In this document: positions 33,625 through 47,800 of the stretch, piece after piece
Numbering within the stretch: the first letter of the stretch is position 1
Layout: every line of letters starts with the position of its first letter
From: Coriaria nepalensis
Taxonomy: Eukaryota > Streptophyta > Magnoliopsida > Cucurbitales > Coriariaceae
Length of the DNA stretch: 64,000 bases
Reading direction: 5' to 3'
Assembly (NCBI GenBank): GCA_027186245.1
Contig: CP114483.1
Coordinates: 1,870,001 to 1,934,000 of the forward strand
The notes under the pieces: generated by a model
Databases searched by the model: none
Told to the model about the DNA's origin: nothing
Seen by the model: only the letters and a program-made list of their open reading frames with translations
Made by a program: the position numbers and the translations under genes

Positions 33625-36600
33625 GCTAGTGAGCTACCCAGAGAGAGAAAAATGGAAAATGTGCAAGGAGTTGGATACAATGCGAGGGCTCTAGGCTTCA
33701 GAAATGGGGGGAAAAAAAAAAGAGAAGAAAAAAGGTCGAGCTATTCGATTTTTTAGCTGTGTGTGTGGCGGCCTGTCTTCGTTCTTGGTGTGTGATATAA
33801 AGGGGAAATTGGGGGGGGGGAGGGACACTACAAGGTTAGTTAGTTAAAGAGGTTTGATTCAAAAACGGTGGTGAAGATGGTAATGGAAGCTTGCTCAAGC
33901 ACGTGATGTGGGAGCGTGACCTGAGAAGAGAGCTTCTTCTTCTTCTTCTTCTTATTCCTCCATTAATGCAACTATCAAACCTTCCCTGACTCCTCCATTT
34001 TAACCAGACAATAATCTAAACCAGCAAAACCAAAACCAGTTCTCTAGTTTTAAGCAATCATAAAAAATTATAACTTGGATTTTGAAAGACATAAATAACA
34101 ATAGTGTAAGTTAATAAATAAAAAAACATCACGGGACTCGTGTACGCGACGCGTCAGTCAATGATGGAATCTACCAGTTTATCATTCAATAGCGGGACGG
34201 AGTTGGCAATATGGACCCCACACACCCTCTTGTCCTGTTAAATGACTTCATTACCCTTCTAAATCATTTGCTTCCTCTCTTTTCTGCAAAGAGAGAAACA
34301 ACAATACACGCTCTTTTTTTTCTTTTCTTTTTTTCAAACACCAAAACGATAAAGACAAAAACAAGAAGACAACAAAAAAAAAATGACATTACAACCAAAA
34401 AAGTATGTCCAGGAGGAATCGGTCGTCTCACAGCAACGTTGGTAGCTTAACTCCCAAGGTAACGCAAAAGTATAGTAAAATAGCATAAAAAAACATAACT
34501 CATTTTAAAATCACTTGATCATGCATAATCATATACATTATTAGATGAACATTAAGATTGATGATATCAACCAACAATGTAGTTAAGTTACCGTTTGAAT
34601 GATGGAGCTTACCAATCCTAACATGGGTGGCCCTCAAATCTTTTCACTAGCTTTCCTTACAAGCCTTTTCCATCGTATAATCATTTTGCCGGTCGTTCTA
34701 ACAGATAAGACAGGCTCCTCTTAACGCCTTTATTTACCCCAAAAAATAAAATTGTAAACTTATTTTTCAAGCCAATTCATCATCTACTGCATGATGGATG
34801 GGCTTATATGGGCCCAGAGAGTGGCTGCATCTCATCATGTGGGCCATTTGTCTATTGTGAAGCATATGGATCATGGATGTGGTTCTCTTAAGAGCTCCAC
34901 ATGCTAATTGCATTGAAGTGTACATAATTGGATCCGATTTAAAAGTCTACGGCCTGTCGAATGAGAGACTTTCTCCTCACTCTGGCCCGTCTTCAAAACA
35001 CCTGACTATAGGCCCCATGAAAATGATGGGCCAAGTATCAAAGAGCAACCGGAGCACTATTAATAAGTTATCTTCAACCTGGCCCGTTACACGCCAACTC
35101 ATCAGGCCTGAGAGGTGAGGACTTTAACTTAAGCAAGTGTTACGGATACAGTGAACTACTGGCCTTTTTCTATTTGCGTGGGCTGGTTTTAACTGAACTT
35201 TCTTATTAAATTTTTAACTTTTAATTATATATATTCAATTTTGAAGAACAATATAAATTCATAAGAATAAAAATGATAATTTTAAAATAATTTTGATACC
35301 AAAAAATAAATAATTAAGAAAAAAAAAACAAGTTAAAGATAAGGATATAATAGACAATGAAGAGGACAAACATGCCACGAAATGAAAACGGTGCATATTA
35401 AATTATAACTTTACAAATACATAGAATGAGTCCCGACAACAACAACAACAAAAAACAATCAAGATCACAGGGAATATACATCCAAAAAATGAATCACAAC
35501 TTTGTTTTTTGTTTTTGGTTCTTAACATTAAATTAACTAAAACTCCAAGAATGTGCCATTTGGGACAAAGTTGATTAACGATTAATAAATAAATAAACAT
35601 ATTAGATTTGATTAGGGTAACGGAAGCAGGAAGAATGAGGTCAGACTGTTGCGGCTGGGTAGCAGCAAAGACAGAACACAGTTGCAGATTTTCATGGTAA
35701 TTAGGTCAGACAGACAAGAGTAGCCGCTAATGGAATGGAAGGGGACAGATGGTCAAAGAGATTCTCTTAAAAAAACTCTTCCATGACAGCCTGTCACTTA
35801 AGCAAAACGTTACGACAAACTCTAGACGTTTAAACCCCATAACCCTCACCGCTAATCAAGCTGACATGTTCCAGTGCCCACTCCACTCCTCTCTTCTTCT
35901 TCTCCTAATTATTTCATTATATTCCCTAATCGGTGATAGCCAATTAAGAAAAACACTACTTTTTTTTTTTTTTTTTTTTTTGGTTATTTACAATCAATTA
36001 AAAATTGATGTACGTTGTTTGAACTTTGGTCTCACTCTGCACGTGCTTGAGCCAGTTGGTTTCACAGTGAAAGGGCGGCGTGCCGGTTGCTTTTGATCCA
36101 CCTAAACCTAATTATAAAGTTATTACTTATGCGAGCCGATTTTTCTTCTTCTTTTTTTTTTTTATTGTTTTTATAATAATATTTTAATTATTTATTTTAA
36201 TTTAAAATTTTTAAAAATATAATCTTAAAAATAAAAAAATAAGAATTTGATATATAACTTATATTATATGATTTATTTATAAATTATTTTTTTACATTCT
36301 CTTTCCACTTTTTTTCAAGTTCAACTTTTCTCTTTTTTATTTTTTCTTAATATGGACAACAGTCAACATCGAGTAGTCACCTTTATTGATGTTGAGCGAA
36401 TATCATATAAAACATTTGAATGTCATTTGGCAGATCCTCTTCATTTAAGTTAAGATCGAAAATTATGTTTGATTTTTTCATCTAGATCGAAAATTCGATA
36501 TTGAATGACAAAAACTTTATCGATCTAAGTTTCTAGTTTACATATTGAATATTGTTTTATAGTTTTTATATTCAAATTAATAATAGTAGCCGATAAATGA

Positions 36601-39600
36601 TATAAATAACAATTTTTTTTCCTTAATTGCTATTTCTTTAGCTTTCTGATTCAAACTCCCCGATCGAGATCGGTCAAGAGGTTCGAGTGTCAATGGTATT
36701 ATCAACATTCAGAGAAAATAAGAAAGAGAAATATCGCAACTGTAAACAAAATGAGAGAGAAAAATATGTTAAATACGATTAATAAATTAGTCATATTTAA
36801 AATCAAATTAGTTATATTTAAGTCGAATGAGTTTTAAAAATTTTATTTTCACATAGCATTTTCCGATCGAAATTACTAATTAAAAGACAAACATAGACGA
36901 AACGGAGACTAAATCCGCTGCCGTTACTTATAATCACTAGGCAGGCAGAAGATGAATAGCTAAGCTTGCAATTACAGGCAGGAGCTGTAGTGGATTTGGA
37001 GGATAACATTCCACCTTCTTTCGCCCAACCCAAATTGTATAAATAAGCATTAATTCATCAACCTGCTAAGTTGAATTCGTTGAGTCTGATGATGAGCAAT
37101 AGTCATGCGTAATTATAGATTAAATGATTCGTTTTAGTTGGAATTGATCAGACGGGTAACAGTGCTTGTGTTTAACGCTTGTTAATTGGGGGGGGGGGGG
37201 GGGTAGTACAGTTGTCCGATTCTCAAGCACTTGATCATCCAGGTTGATTACTATATTAACGTTTTCTTTTTTATAAATGAAACTTAGATCTCTTTTTGCT
37301 TTATTTACGCAGCGATTTGCTTAGCATCCTAAGCATGTGAATAAGAGGACCTACAAATCACCTTTATGGTGAGAATTTTGACTATACTTATACAATCAAA
37401 GTGACGTTTAAACTTTAAAGGATAGGATAAGCGATATAATATCATCATTTAGATTTGCCCAAATCTATCTAAATTCCTTTCAATTGATCCCACTAAAGTT
37501 ACCCTTTTCCTCTTTATTATTATTTTTATTTTTTTAAATTTAACGAAGTAAACTAAAAATGTACCCAATTTCAAAGTATTTAACTTGTTTAATACTACTA
37601 TGCTGTAAATTTTAGAAAATAAATAAAGTCACTCAAATAAAAAAGCATAAGATGACTTGGGTTTATTGATAAGAACCCAAAGAGCACTCCTTCAGGCTCA
37701 AATGGCAACGCCCCGAAGACCGCCTGGAGTCCACTCTGAGTTGCCGCCATCAGTCACGGCTTCAATTATGAAATATCAACGTACCATATTTCCATGATAA
37801 TGCATGTTTGCTTGCAAGTTGTAAATCATTATACCTAGAGTCACGTTAATGTTAATAATTTTCACCTGTTTCTGTACACGCGTGTTCTCTAGAGCCTAGA
37901 CGAATCTTTCACGTTAATCAGATCCGAGATGCGGTTTTGTTATACATATACATATATAGGACATTGTGGTGTGGGCCACCATGATCATATATATTTCTCT
38001 CGTGATATGATGGAGTGGGCTCTCCCACTTGGGATTGTATATATCCATGCATGGAGTAGATTAGTAGTACTGCTGCCTGAGTGGTTTTCACGACGAGTGT
38101 CGTCGAATCATTCGTTGGTCCACGTTGTCTGATTGTCCACCCTTTGACCTCTCATTATGATATTTTTTAAAAAATTTAATACGACAACTTTGGACGTAAG
38201 CATCAAAGTACTTGATGACTAAATAGAAAGCAATAGATAGAGGGATCTAGTACTAATTAGTTGTCCTAAAAACATAGCTTTCTTACTTAAGTGTCAGAAC
38301 ATGCAAAAATAAACCGAAGTGGAAAAATGGTACGCATGTGGTGCCCGGTTTAAACGTGGAGGCATGAACCTCGTCATGTCCTGATTTATCTTTGTACTAT
38401 ATCTAGTGTAGATTCCATTGAATTTTAGATCGCATAAAAGTCGTCATCACACAGTGAGGTAGACGTAAACAATACGATATATATGAATTATAGGAAGGTC
38501 TTGCTTAACGACTCATCATAGCATCATGATCCGACATGGATAGGGGAGCACGAATCAATTTCTTTGTTTTCTTGGGATCGAATCCTAGGATTGGAACCGA
38601 AAGTGATACGTTGTAACTAAGCATTCATGCTCTCCCTCAAAAACTATAGTTCTTGCTTTTAGATTCACTAGATCTTAACTTTTTTATTGAATATTTTTTT
38701 GGTAAGAAATTATTTTTCTTTTAAGTGAGCGTACAATTGCTGAGAGAATTCTTGAAGTAAACTAATTTATTTTAATTATGATATATAATGATGATATGAA
38801 ATAAAATATAAGGTTAAGATTGAGATTAATCATTATAATATTTAATAATTTCTGTAAGTTGATGGATTAGGAAAGTCTTACATGGGATACCTCTGAAATA
38901 ATGGCTGGAGAGCAATAGCTAAGTTATAGACATGAATGGCTGATGGTTGGAAGTTGGAACACAAACACATAAGTCAATCGAGCATGGAAACAAATTGATG
39001 CAATTCAAAGAAAAACATGTAGCCGCTACGCAGACATTCGAATTATAAGTAAATAAATGTGAAAAGGGGGATGTTTTAAAACAATTTCTGCTTCTTTCGG
39101 TGCCAGTTGCTGTATCTCAAATTACATTCGCAACTGATATAAAACTTATCATTGATAAGACTTAGTACTTGCCAGCTCATATAATTTGTTAGGAGTGTCA
39201 TTTAAGATGTTCGAAATATGATTTGCCCAATATCACATTATGAGAGAGAATCTGACACATTATTCACAATATTAGGAATCTATTATGAAATAAAATGAGA
39301 TATTTGCGGATTATATTAAATAAAAGAAAATATTTGTATATCTTATACGATCAAGAGTTTCACCTTTAAAATACTATATTAAGTAAATTATATAAATACG
39401 TCATCTATAAGATACTTAAGTTACATACTCAAATGCTAACAAGTCAAAATTATATTCATTATTGATTATCTTGAATATATTACTAACTTCAGTATCATAA
39501 GAGATTCTTAAATAGTAACCTTTATATTCCCTTAATGATGCATATGAGGATTGAGAAACGATGATCTTAGCAACATGAACAAGGGCATGACATTAGCAAT

Positions 39601-40834
39601 GAAAGTTCCTCTTCATCAAGAAACGATGATCTTTGAAGAGAGAGGACAAATAAGAAGTAAAAAAAGACAATCTACCGATATCAATAACTTAATAAAAAAA
39701 GTTGGAAGAATTAAGGAATGTGATGAAAAATAAAGGGTTCCCAAACTTCCCATTCACCAATGAGATCATGGAGACCGACATAGTACCAAATTCCCTTCAT
39801 ATTTTGAATATACACTATTATAATTATAAATGAATTTTGACATCAACGATGACAGCCCGTAGCAGCAAAATCACTTTTCGCTTTTGTCTTTCTCTTTTCC
39901 GGTTTTCCATTTCTATTTATCGGTTTTTCTGCTTGCTTCGATTGGAGCAAGGCAACAGCACGCCGACTGGTCGGAATCGGACTCACTGCCATGTGTCACG
40001 CGCCAGATGTGGAGACACAAATCTATCGTAATTAATACTTTGTAGAATCAAAATCAAGGGAAGTTCAAGGAAAGTAGGAAGGCCACGCTTCCTTCCCCTC
40101 GCGCGTATGGTAATATCAGCTTCATCAATGCCATATGCTTTTAGTTGTAGTTGTATGGATTCACTTAATACAATCATTAATTATTGTAATTCATTAGCTT
40201 TTTAGAGCAAGGCCATATTAAATTCGCGATTAATTCACTACAATTTAAAGCACCTCTGGACTTGACACGTGTTAATCATAGAGAGATATAAGAAGGAAAT
40301 AGCGCCGTCCATAGCCGGCAGAACTTGGTGAATTTTAATATCATCATAATGACGGCCGGTAAATCAGACTGGACGACAAGATTACCTTCTTCTTCTTCTT
40401 CTTCTTCTTCTTTACTAGGGAGTAAGTTTCACTCGCTTTCCTGCCGCGTAGGGGAAAGAAAAAAAAAAAACCCAACCGCTTCTTTACTCATTTTGTAATT
40501 TGACTTTTTGACTGGGTAGTGGGGCCCAGAGACTGCTGTATATCAAGCCAACGGCCCCAGTCCCCACTAAGTAACTACATACATCTCTCTATCTCTCTCT
40601 CTGTTATTTCTCAGTTCGAAAAAAAGAAAAAACAAAAAGAAATAAATAAATAAATAAAAGGCCAGAAGAAAGAGAAAAGGGGTGTTATTATTAAATCTTA
40701 ACGAAGCAGCAAACTCTCTTCCATATCTATCAGGCCATTTTCTCTGTTATTTATATATATATATGTATATGTATAGGTAGTTCTGTCTTCTCTCCTTGGG
40801 ACTGTCATTTATAGGGTTTCCTCTACGCTACAGG
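33625..40834. other. 7.2-kb gene desert
   Basis: I see no convincing gene. It holds the RopGEF upstream region (poly-G 33811-33820; CTT repeat about 33931-33953), an AT-rich middle with poly-T at 35960-35981, a 16-G run at 37188-37203, a second CTT/TTC repeat near 40387-40412, a CT microsatellite near 40584-40601 and TA repeats at 40752-40765. The last 400 bp look like promoter and leader of the gene at 40835. Short open frames (for example 34873-35118) show no known motif. Confidence 0.6.
37188..37203. repeat. Poly-G tract (16 bp)
   Basis: Uninterrupted run of 16 G in the gene desert between the RopGEF gene and the 40835 gene. Confidence 0.9.
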
Positions 40835-42400
40835 ATGGCTGAGAGTCTCAACGACGGCGAGTTTTGGCTTCCTCCTAAGTTCCTTGCTGACGACGACTCT
40901 GGGATACTCGTCGACAAGAAGACAAACAATAACATTTCTACTCATTGGCTCGGATTCGAGTCTTCTGAGGCTTCAACTGATTCGCTCCCTTATGGTTTTG
41001 AGACTTTTTCAGGAGTCCCTTCCGATCTCGGCTCCCCGGTTGAGTCCGTCATCGGCTCAAGTGAAACAGAGAGCGACGAGGAAGAGTACCTCGCCGATTT
41101 AACTCGTCAAATGGCTCGTTCAACTCTCGAAGCAGGTTTCTACTCTGGAAATTCCAAGGTAAGAAATGGAAGGTTCTGTAATTCTTTTCCCTCGCCTTTT
41201 CTGGGTATGTTCGTTTCGGTTAGTTTCTAATTCGGTGGTTATCATTTCGTAATTTCAGGTGAGGGTTGTTTCTGGTTCCCCACAATCCACGCTGTGCGGC
41301 TGCAGTAAAAATTCGAGTCGTGGAAGTCCAAACGGGGAGTTTGAGTTGTCTTCTTCGGTTAAGACTTGGGATCTGCTCCATGCTGCTGCTGAAGCTGCGA
41401 AGATGAGGATGAACGAGAAGGGCTATATGTTTAATCAGAATAGCAGAGGACTATTAGGTCCACCAAGAAAACAATCTCCAGTTTCTGTTCCCGTGAATAA
41501 TTCCAACGCCGATGTTGGATTTTATCAACAACTTCAAGCCACTCAAGTAAGAATAAACAGAGCAGTTCTCTGTTTCAAACAGAGTAGATTCGACTTATCA
41601 ACTTTCTGTGCGGTTATTTATGCTCTTTGTTATTATCCCCAGTTTGAGCAGCTTAGGCAGCAACAAATGATGAAGCAACAGAGCTCTGCTGTATGGGGAG
41701 GACGATGTCAGCACCATCAAAGCCAGCAAACGATTCAGAACAGAGGAAATGGGGAATTCTATGGAAGAAGAAATAGTGGCCCGTGGGGGTTTTGTGCTTC
41801 TACAAGGTCTACACCTCTCCAACAAAAGGTTAATCAGCCAAACGGGTCCGGTATGAGAGCCGTGTTTCTCGGAAATCCTAGTGGGAGACGTGAAAGTGCC
41901 GGCACCGGTGTGTTCTTGCCTCGTCAAGTTGGCACTCCGTCGGAAACTCGAAAGAAACAAGGTTCGTTAGTACGCCACTCTGTTTTTGTTTTCACTACGT
42001 CATCCGTTCTGGATTCAGTTTTTTTTATTTGTTTATTCTTTGTGTACAGCTTGTTCAACTGCATTAGTTCCGGTAAGAGTGATGCAGGCTCTTAATCTGA
42101 ACCTCGACGATTTGGTAGTTCAGCCTCAACTGCAAGCTCATGTGTCTCAAAGATTTGACTCAGACCAATGTAACTATCTGTTCCCAGTTATTTCTACCAC
42201 TGGTTTTTGACTACTATTGTTTATATTATCTTCTAGATCTGTTCTTTCTAACCGCTTACTCATTTATTGCAGATGCTTCTTTAAGACTTCGGAGTAATAA
42301 CAATGTCCACACTCATAAAATAAAGAGGAGTCTCCGGTCGCCGCCCCCGCCTCCGGCGATAAATCATGAGCTCCGGTTACCCCAAGAATGGACTTACTGA
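40835..42400 (+). CDS. Conserved plant protein of unknown function (At3g54000-like)
   Basis: Five exons (40835-41158, 41259-41546, 41643-41961, 42050-42169, 42273-42400), GT-AG and in phase, encode 392 residues. The start MAESLNDGEFWLPPKFLADDD is the conserved beginning; an in-frame ATG at 40796 is probably leader. Recognisable blocks are an acidic ETESDEEEYLADLTRQMARST, an SSSVKTWDLLHAAAEAAKMRM helix, Gln-rich QLRQQQMMKQQSS, GTGVFLPR and a Pro-rich C-terminus ending RLPQEWTY. There are no transmembrane segments or catalytic motifs. Acidic and Gln-rich patches suggest a nuclear or adaptor role, which is inference only. It belongs to a plant family I recall from Arabidopsis At3g54000, the immediate neighbour of PAS1 there, as here. 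Confidence 0.8.
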
Positions 42401-44852
42401 AGATGGAAGACCCTCATCTTTTCCTTCAGACTCTTGTGGGTTCTAGTTACTTACGTGTCATACTTTTGCAAAGTTTTAGGACACATGGATTTGAAGATTA
42501 GTAAGCTTTTAAAAGAGAAGGGAAGGCCGGCCTAAAGAAAGAATCTGGTGTTAGTTTTTGCTTATAGAGATAGAAAAAAGAGTATAGAGCAAATGTTGAG
42601 AAGATGAAAAAAAAAAAAAGAAAAAAGAAGGTTGGGATGAAATATGTGGTGTGCTTTTGGGTAATAAGATTTTAGGACAAAATAAAAATGTCGACTACTA
42701 CTAGTAAGTCTAGTTTCATAATAGTGTGGTGATGTTGCAGGCTGTTTCTTATCGTTTTTTTGGTTGGGGTCGGCAGCTTGAACATTTTGTTCTATTTTGT
42801 ATCAACTCGGAAGAATAAGTTAAAAGTTCTGTTTTTGTTTTCCCCCATGTCATAATAATAATAAATTATTTTATCAATATAAATGTAATAATTTATAAGA
42901 TATTAATTTAAGTATTTTTAATTTAATAATTAATAATCATTTAAATTATTAATGAAAATCAGCTCCATTTCGGAGCCTTACTTAGGAGGGAAGCATTGGA
43001 ATAACTCATCCGTACAATCTTCTTTTACACGTGTCAATATTATACGTTTCATTCAACTTTAGGTAGGTCCCTTTTCATGAAAAACCGCTTCCTTTTTCTT
43101 TATTGGTCAGACTGAAACTCTTCTTTCTCTTGTCTTCGAAGTTGCAAAAAATGTAAAGCATACAGCTGATTATTATTATTATTAGTTTAATTATATTTAT
43201 ATAAAAAATTATGGAAAAGAGGCCGGGCCCTCTCTCTCTCAGTGCCTCCACGGCCCATTTTGTTTTTTTTTTTGGTTTGTCCGGATACCGTGTCGGCCCA
43301 AGTTGCGTGCTTTGCTTGCGCGCTCATAAATGGCCTCATAGCCACTTCAGCGCTTCTGTAGAGTACATGACTACATATACAGATGTACTACCTACCGACA
43401 CACTGCTGCTGTAATGATGACGTGTTCTTGTAGTGGTACGCTAGTTCGAGTGACTTATTTATTTAACTACCATTTGGTTTTTCCATGTGCTCGTCATCTT
43501 CTATATACTGAGTTCGTCCTGAAAGTAGTTATACTCGAACGTGAATCCATCTTGATTCTCCGGCACCTGAAAATCATAACTAAATAATATAATTGTAAAT
43601 GGTTATCCATAGTATTTAAAAGAAGGTTTGAGTTAACAGACCATTCCTGTGAGTAAAGTCATCATTGTTAATATGAAAATCAAAGTAAACATATGTTTAA
43701 CTGTTTATGATCCGTAGCAAATTTTGGTTTCTCATGGCGATTAAAACCAAAGTATGGTATTTCATGTGGTACCTCAATGATTGCTTCTTCAACTCTTTTG
43801 CAGCCAGATACTGTCAGTAAGTGTTATAAATGTTACATGAAAAACAGAAAGTTACTTACAGAAGAACTGGGTATCGATGCCATTAGGTTCAAGAATAACG
43901 TAATGAAATAATAGTGTTGTAGAAAGCAAAAGATATAAATACTGATCAAATAAAGCAATGAAAGTAATCTGTGGTGAAGAGTCGGTAAGATGATGAAGAT
44001 AATAACATCCGACATATTCTATGATATGTGTCTAATTCGTGTCGCTTTCTTGGGTGTAACAAAAAGAAAAGTCAACCATTGGAAGGGAAAGGGAAGAGTG
44101 AGGTTCAAAGTCAAACTGGTTGGTCAACTAACAGGCACCAAACTGACATTTCCCATCAAGACAAATCATATGTTTCTAAGGTTGCTGAAGTACAAGGAAA
44201 CAGTTTCAAATAGAGAGTAATTCCAAGTCACCAGTGGGCTATATTTGGCGGACCATTCCAGCAGAACCTGGGCTTTAACACGGGTCGGCTCTGTTTTTGT
44301 TTGATGGCAGGCGCCGAATCACGGTTTTTTTATTGGTATCGGTTCATTGGCCCAAGGCAGAAAACACAGAGTTTGTTGAACAATGAAGATGGAGAATGAA
44401 TGAGAAATTGATGACCAGCAGCAGCAGGCTTAGAGTATCAACGACTCTTGCTCAACAGTCTCGTTTCGTCCCCAACCATCGACTTTAACGTCGGTTTTTC
44501 AAGTTTCATAGCTGTTTCCGGAACTTTCTCTTCTGAGAAAATTTCAGCTTGTTTGGTTGCCGGTAAAACTGAAACGGCTCGAGGATAATCGACTTCAATC
44601 AGTAATATATCAGGTTGAATTGAGGTCAGTTTCAGCTGGAGTTATTGTTTTCTTGTTTCCTTGTTTCCTTGTTTCCTTCATACTGAAAGAGCTAGGATCT
44701 CTAGCGATGCTAATTTTTCTGTGTGAAACTCTTTCCCGAATCACTATCAACTTTATGTTTAGGCTTAATTCTTTCTTTCCTGAGCTTAATTCTGAAAGAG
44801 GGAGTGGATAATCAAGCGACGTTCGTTAGTTTACAGAATAAGCTAGTCGGAA
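42401..44852. other. Intergenic, no supported gene
   Basis: 3' UTR of the preceding gene, AT-rich spacer and, from about 44340, the probable promoter and leader of the PAS1 locus (CT/CAG-rich, a 'ttgtttcc' triplet repeat at 44655-44680). A possible small minus-strand spliced frame around 43510-43880 is not convincing. Confidence 0.5.
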
Positions 44853-47800
44853 ATGGCTGTAGATGAAGATGCACAACGGGAATTTGTATCTCAAAAGAAG
44901 AAACCACCTTCTGATGACCAGAAGAGGTACATTTAAAAAAACAGATTTTTTTTATCGAACTCCTGACTTCATCATTAATTACTCTCCGGAAGTTTGCGTG
45001 AGCTAGAATTTGCTTAATTTCTGTTAATATCTGTCCTTGGGTATCAAAAGGAAGAAGAAACTTGTACCTGGAAGTTTGATGAAAGCTCTGATGAGGCCTG
45101 GAGGAGGTGCATTGACACCGTCAGATGGTGATCAGGTTACTCAATTTAGGGATCTACTTTCATTATAGTATCTGTACTTCTACATTTAATTAAAATCTGC
45201 ACTAAGAATCAAGTTGTTGAAGTTCCTGTAGATTTCTTTTTTTCTTGTGCAACAGTTGTATCATCAGCTTTTTTGAGTGGCTTTTGCAGATTATAGAGCC
45301 AGCTATATTAAGGCGTGTGCATATCTTAGTATTTTGTTTCCTGTTTCTGTAGGTCGTTTATCATTGCACCATTCACACATTGGATGGAGTGGTCGTTGAA
45401 TCCACTCGATCAGAGTATGGGGGTGAGTAGATTGCATGCTTCCATACATGTGTGTGTTATCATGAGACAACTATATCGGCTTCTATAATACCGAATTTAT
45501 AAAAAAAATGAAGGGAAAATTTATATATTGGCCTTTCAAAATTCCTGTTTTCCTACATTGTTGTCCAATGGAACTGAAATAGTAGAAGAGTTTCAGTGAT
45601 TACCTTATTATGTTATCACTGGATTGAATTCCCATCTTCTTCTTTGTATAACAGGGAAGGGTACTCCGATAAGACATATTCTGGGTAAAAGCAAGTTGAT
45701 ATTGGGATTGCTCGAAGGAATTCCAACAATGCTGAAGGGTGAAGTGGCAATGGTATACTTTACATAGTTGGGGAAGTTAGTATATTCCTTGGAGCTTTAT
45801 TTATTTTGTTTGGGGCTGGGAAGAGGGGTAAACAAAAGGAAGGAAGTAAACATTACTAGATCCTACTTATAAAATCAATTGTATTATAATTTTACAACTG
45901 CTAAATAGTTGATTCGATATTTCATCATAATCGCTGCTTGGACCCATGTTCATCAAGCACCTGGTTACTCTAGCAAAATTAGATTTCCCATCCTCTCCTT
46001 ACCATCTTATTAACATTCAGTAGAAACTTGGACTTTTTTCCCTTAACAAATCTCACTATTCTTGTTTCAGTTCAAGATGAAGCCCGAAATGCATTATGGT
46101 GAGGAGGACTGCCCGCTCGCTGTAGCCAGTGATTTTCCTAAGGAGGATGAACTACATTTTGAGATTGAGATGACAGATTTTTTCAAAGCCAAGGCAAGAG
46201 AATCAACTTTTTTGGTTATTGTTCCCTTCAAATCATATGTTTCGTTAAAGTTTTTGATGTAGAGTTTTCTTAACAAATACAGTAATTAGTTTTTGATCTC
46301 CGGACTTTTTTCAAGATAGGCTCTTTATTGAAGACTGCTGCATTACTTTATGCATCTCTTAGCACTCCTATTATTTGTCTTTGTTCCATGATTTCTGAGA
46401 ATCTGACTTGAATCTATGCAAGTCAATATTTCGAATGTTATCAATAATTCAGTTTATTCATATTTTTTATTGTTTTTCTATAAATTTTCTTAATTTTCTG
46501 TTTACAGGTTGTAAGTGATGACTTTGGGGTTGTGAAGAAGGTATGGGGCAATAGTGGAATTGGAAGTTTCTGGTTGTCAGCCTATATATGTAAGCTGCAT
46601 TTTTTATTTTCCAGTCTTTAAGAAAATCTTCAAATCTTGTTATGAACAGATAATTAATGAAGGGAAGGGTTGGGAATTTCCAAGGGAACCTTATGAAGTC
46701 AAAGCCTGGTATACACATCTTCCTGCTTGTTTTTCATTTTTTCCTACTTTCATTTCTAATCTTATATTATAGAATTTATAATGGATATGGATATCCTTGA
46801 AACCTTGGTGTTTCCAGGATTTCAGCAAGGACAGGTGATGGAAAGTTGGTTTTACCACGCACAAAAGAAGAACCATATTTCTTTACTATTGGCAAGTCTG
46901 AGGTGGGTACATACTTCTCACTTTTTTTTTCCTAAATCATTGCTGCTGTGTAATATGAATTTTACAGTTCCTCCATATCCTGACTAGGTGCCTAAAGGCC
47001 TAGAAATGGGAATCGGAACAATGTCACGAGGAGAGAAGGCAGTAATATTTGTGACAAGTCAGTATTTGAATCCATCTCCTTTGCTGCCCATGGTCGAAGA
47101 TGTTGATGAAGTTCATTTTGATGTTGAGCTTGTCCACTTTATACAGGCATGTTGTCTTTCAAGACCTTAATAACTTATGGGTGCCGGTTGTTATATAAAT
47201 GCTTGAGGATTTCATCTAACTCACTATTTATGGATTGATAGGTGAGGGACATGATTGGAGATGGACGCCTTATAAAACGTCGTATTCGTGATGGAAAAGG
47301 TGTGCTTGAGAATTTTATTTTGTAAACTGGAAGCGTAATCTGGAAAGCATAGATAAATGGTTGTGGGTGTGAATTGGTTTTGGAAAGTAGTTGTAGTTGG
47401 GAAAATAATCTAACTTGAATGATTGTTTGCAAACTACCAGCTAAAGTACCTATGCAGTGTTCAGTTCTCTTCACTTAATCTGTTGTACCCTGTGTGTTTT
47501 TCTATATATGTAGTGTTTATTTCCCAACAGCCCTCTACTCTCAGATCATACATTTTATGAATGAATGATTATACTTTCTGATTGTTGGAATAATTAGGTG
47601 ATTTTCCAATGGATTGCCCTCTTCATGACAGTCTATTACGTGTCCATTACAAGGCCATGCTTGTTGATGAAGAAAATAGAGTTTTCTATGATACAAGAGT
47701 TGATAATGATGGTTAGCCTCTTGAATTCAGTTCTGGAGAAGGGCTTGTGAGTTCCCTTCATCTTTCAGTCTTTGTTTGTTTGAACTTCAGATTTCTAATT

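Noticed and set aside
34873..35118. 81-codon plus-strand open frame in the gene desert
   Set aside because: No recognisable domain, AT-rich flanks and no splice support.
43510..43880. Possible small minus-strand spliced gene ending in NYFQDELSI
   Set aside because: Splice-like sites exist, but two different frames are equally possible, the product is tiny and I recognise no homology.
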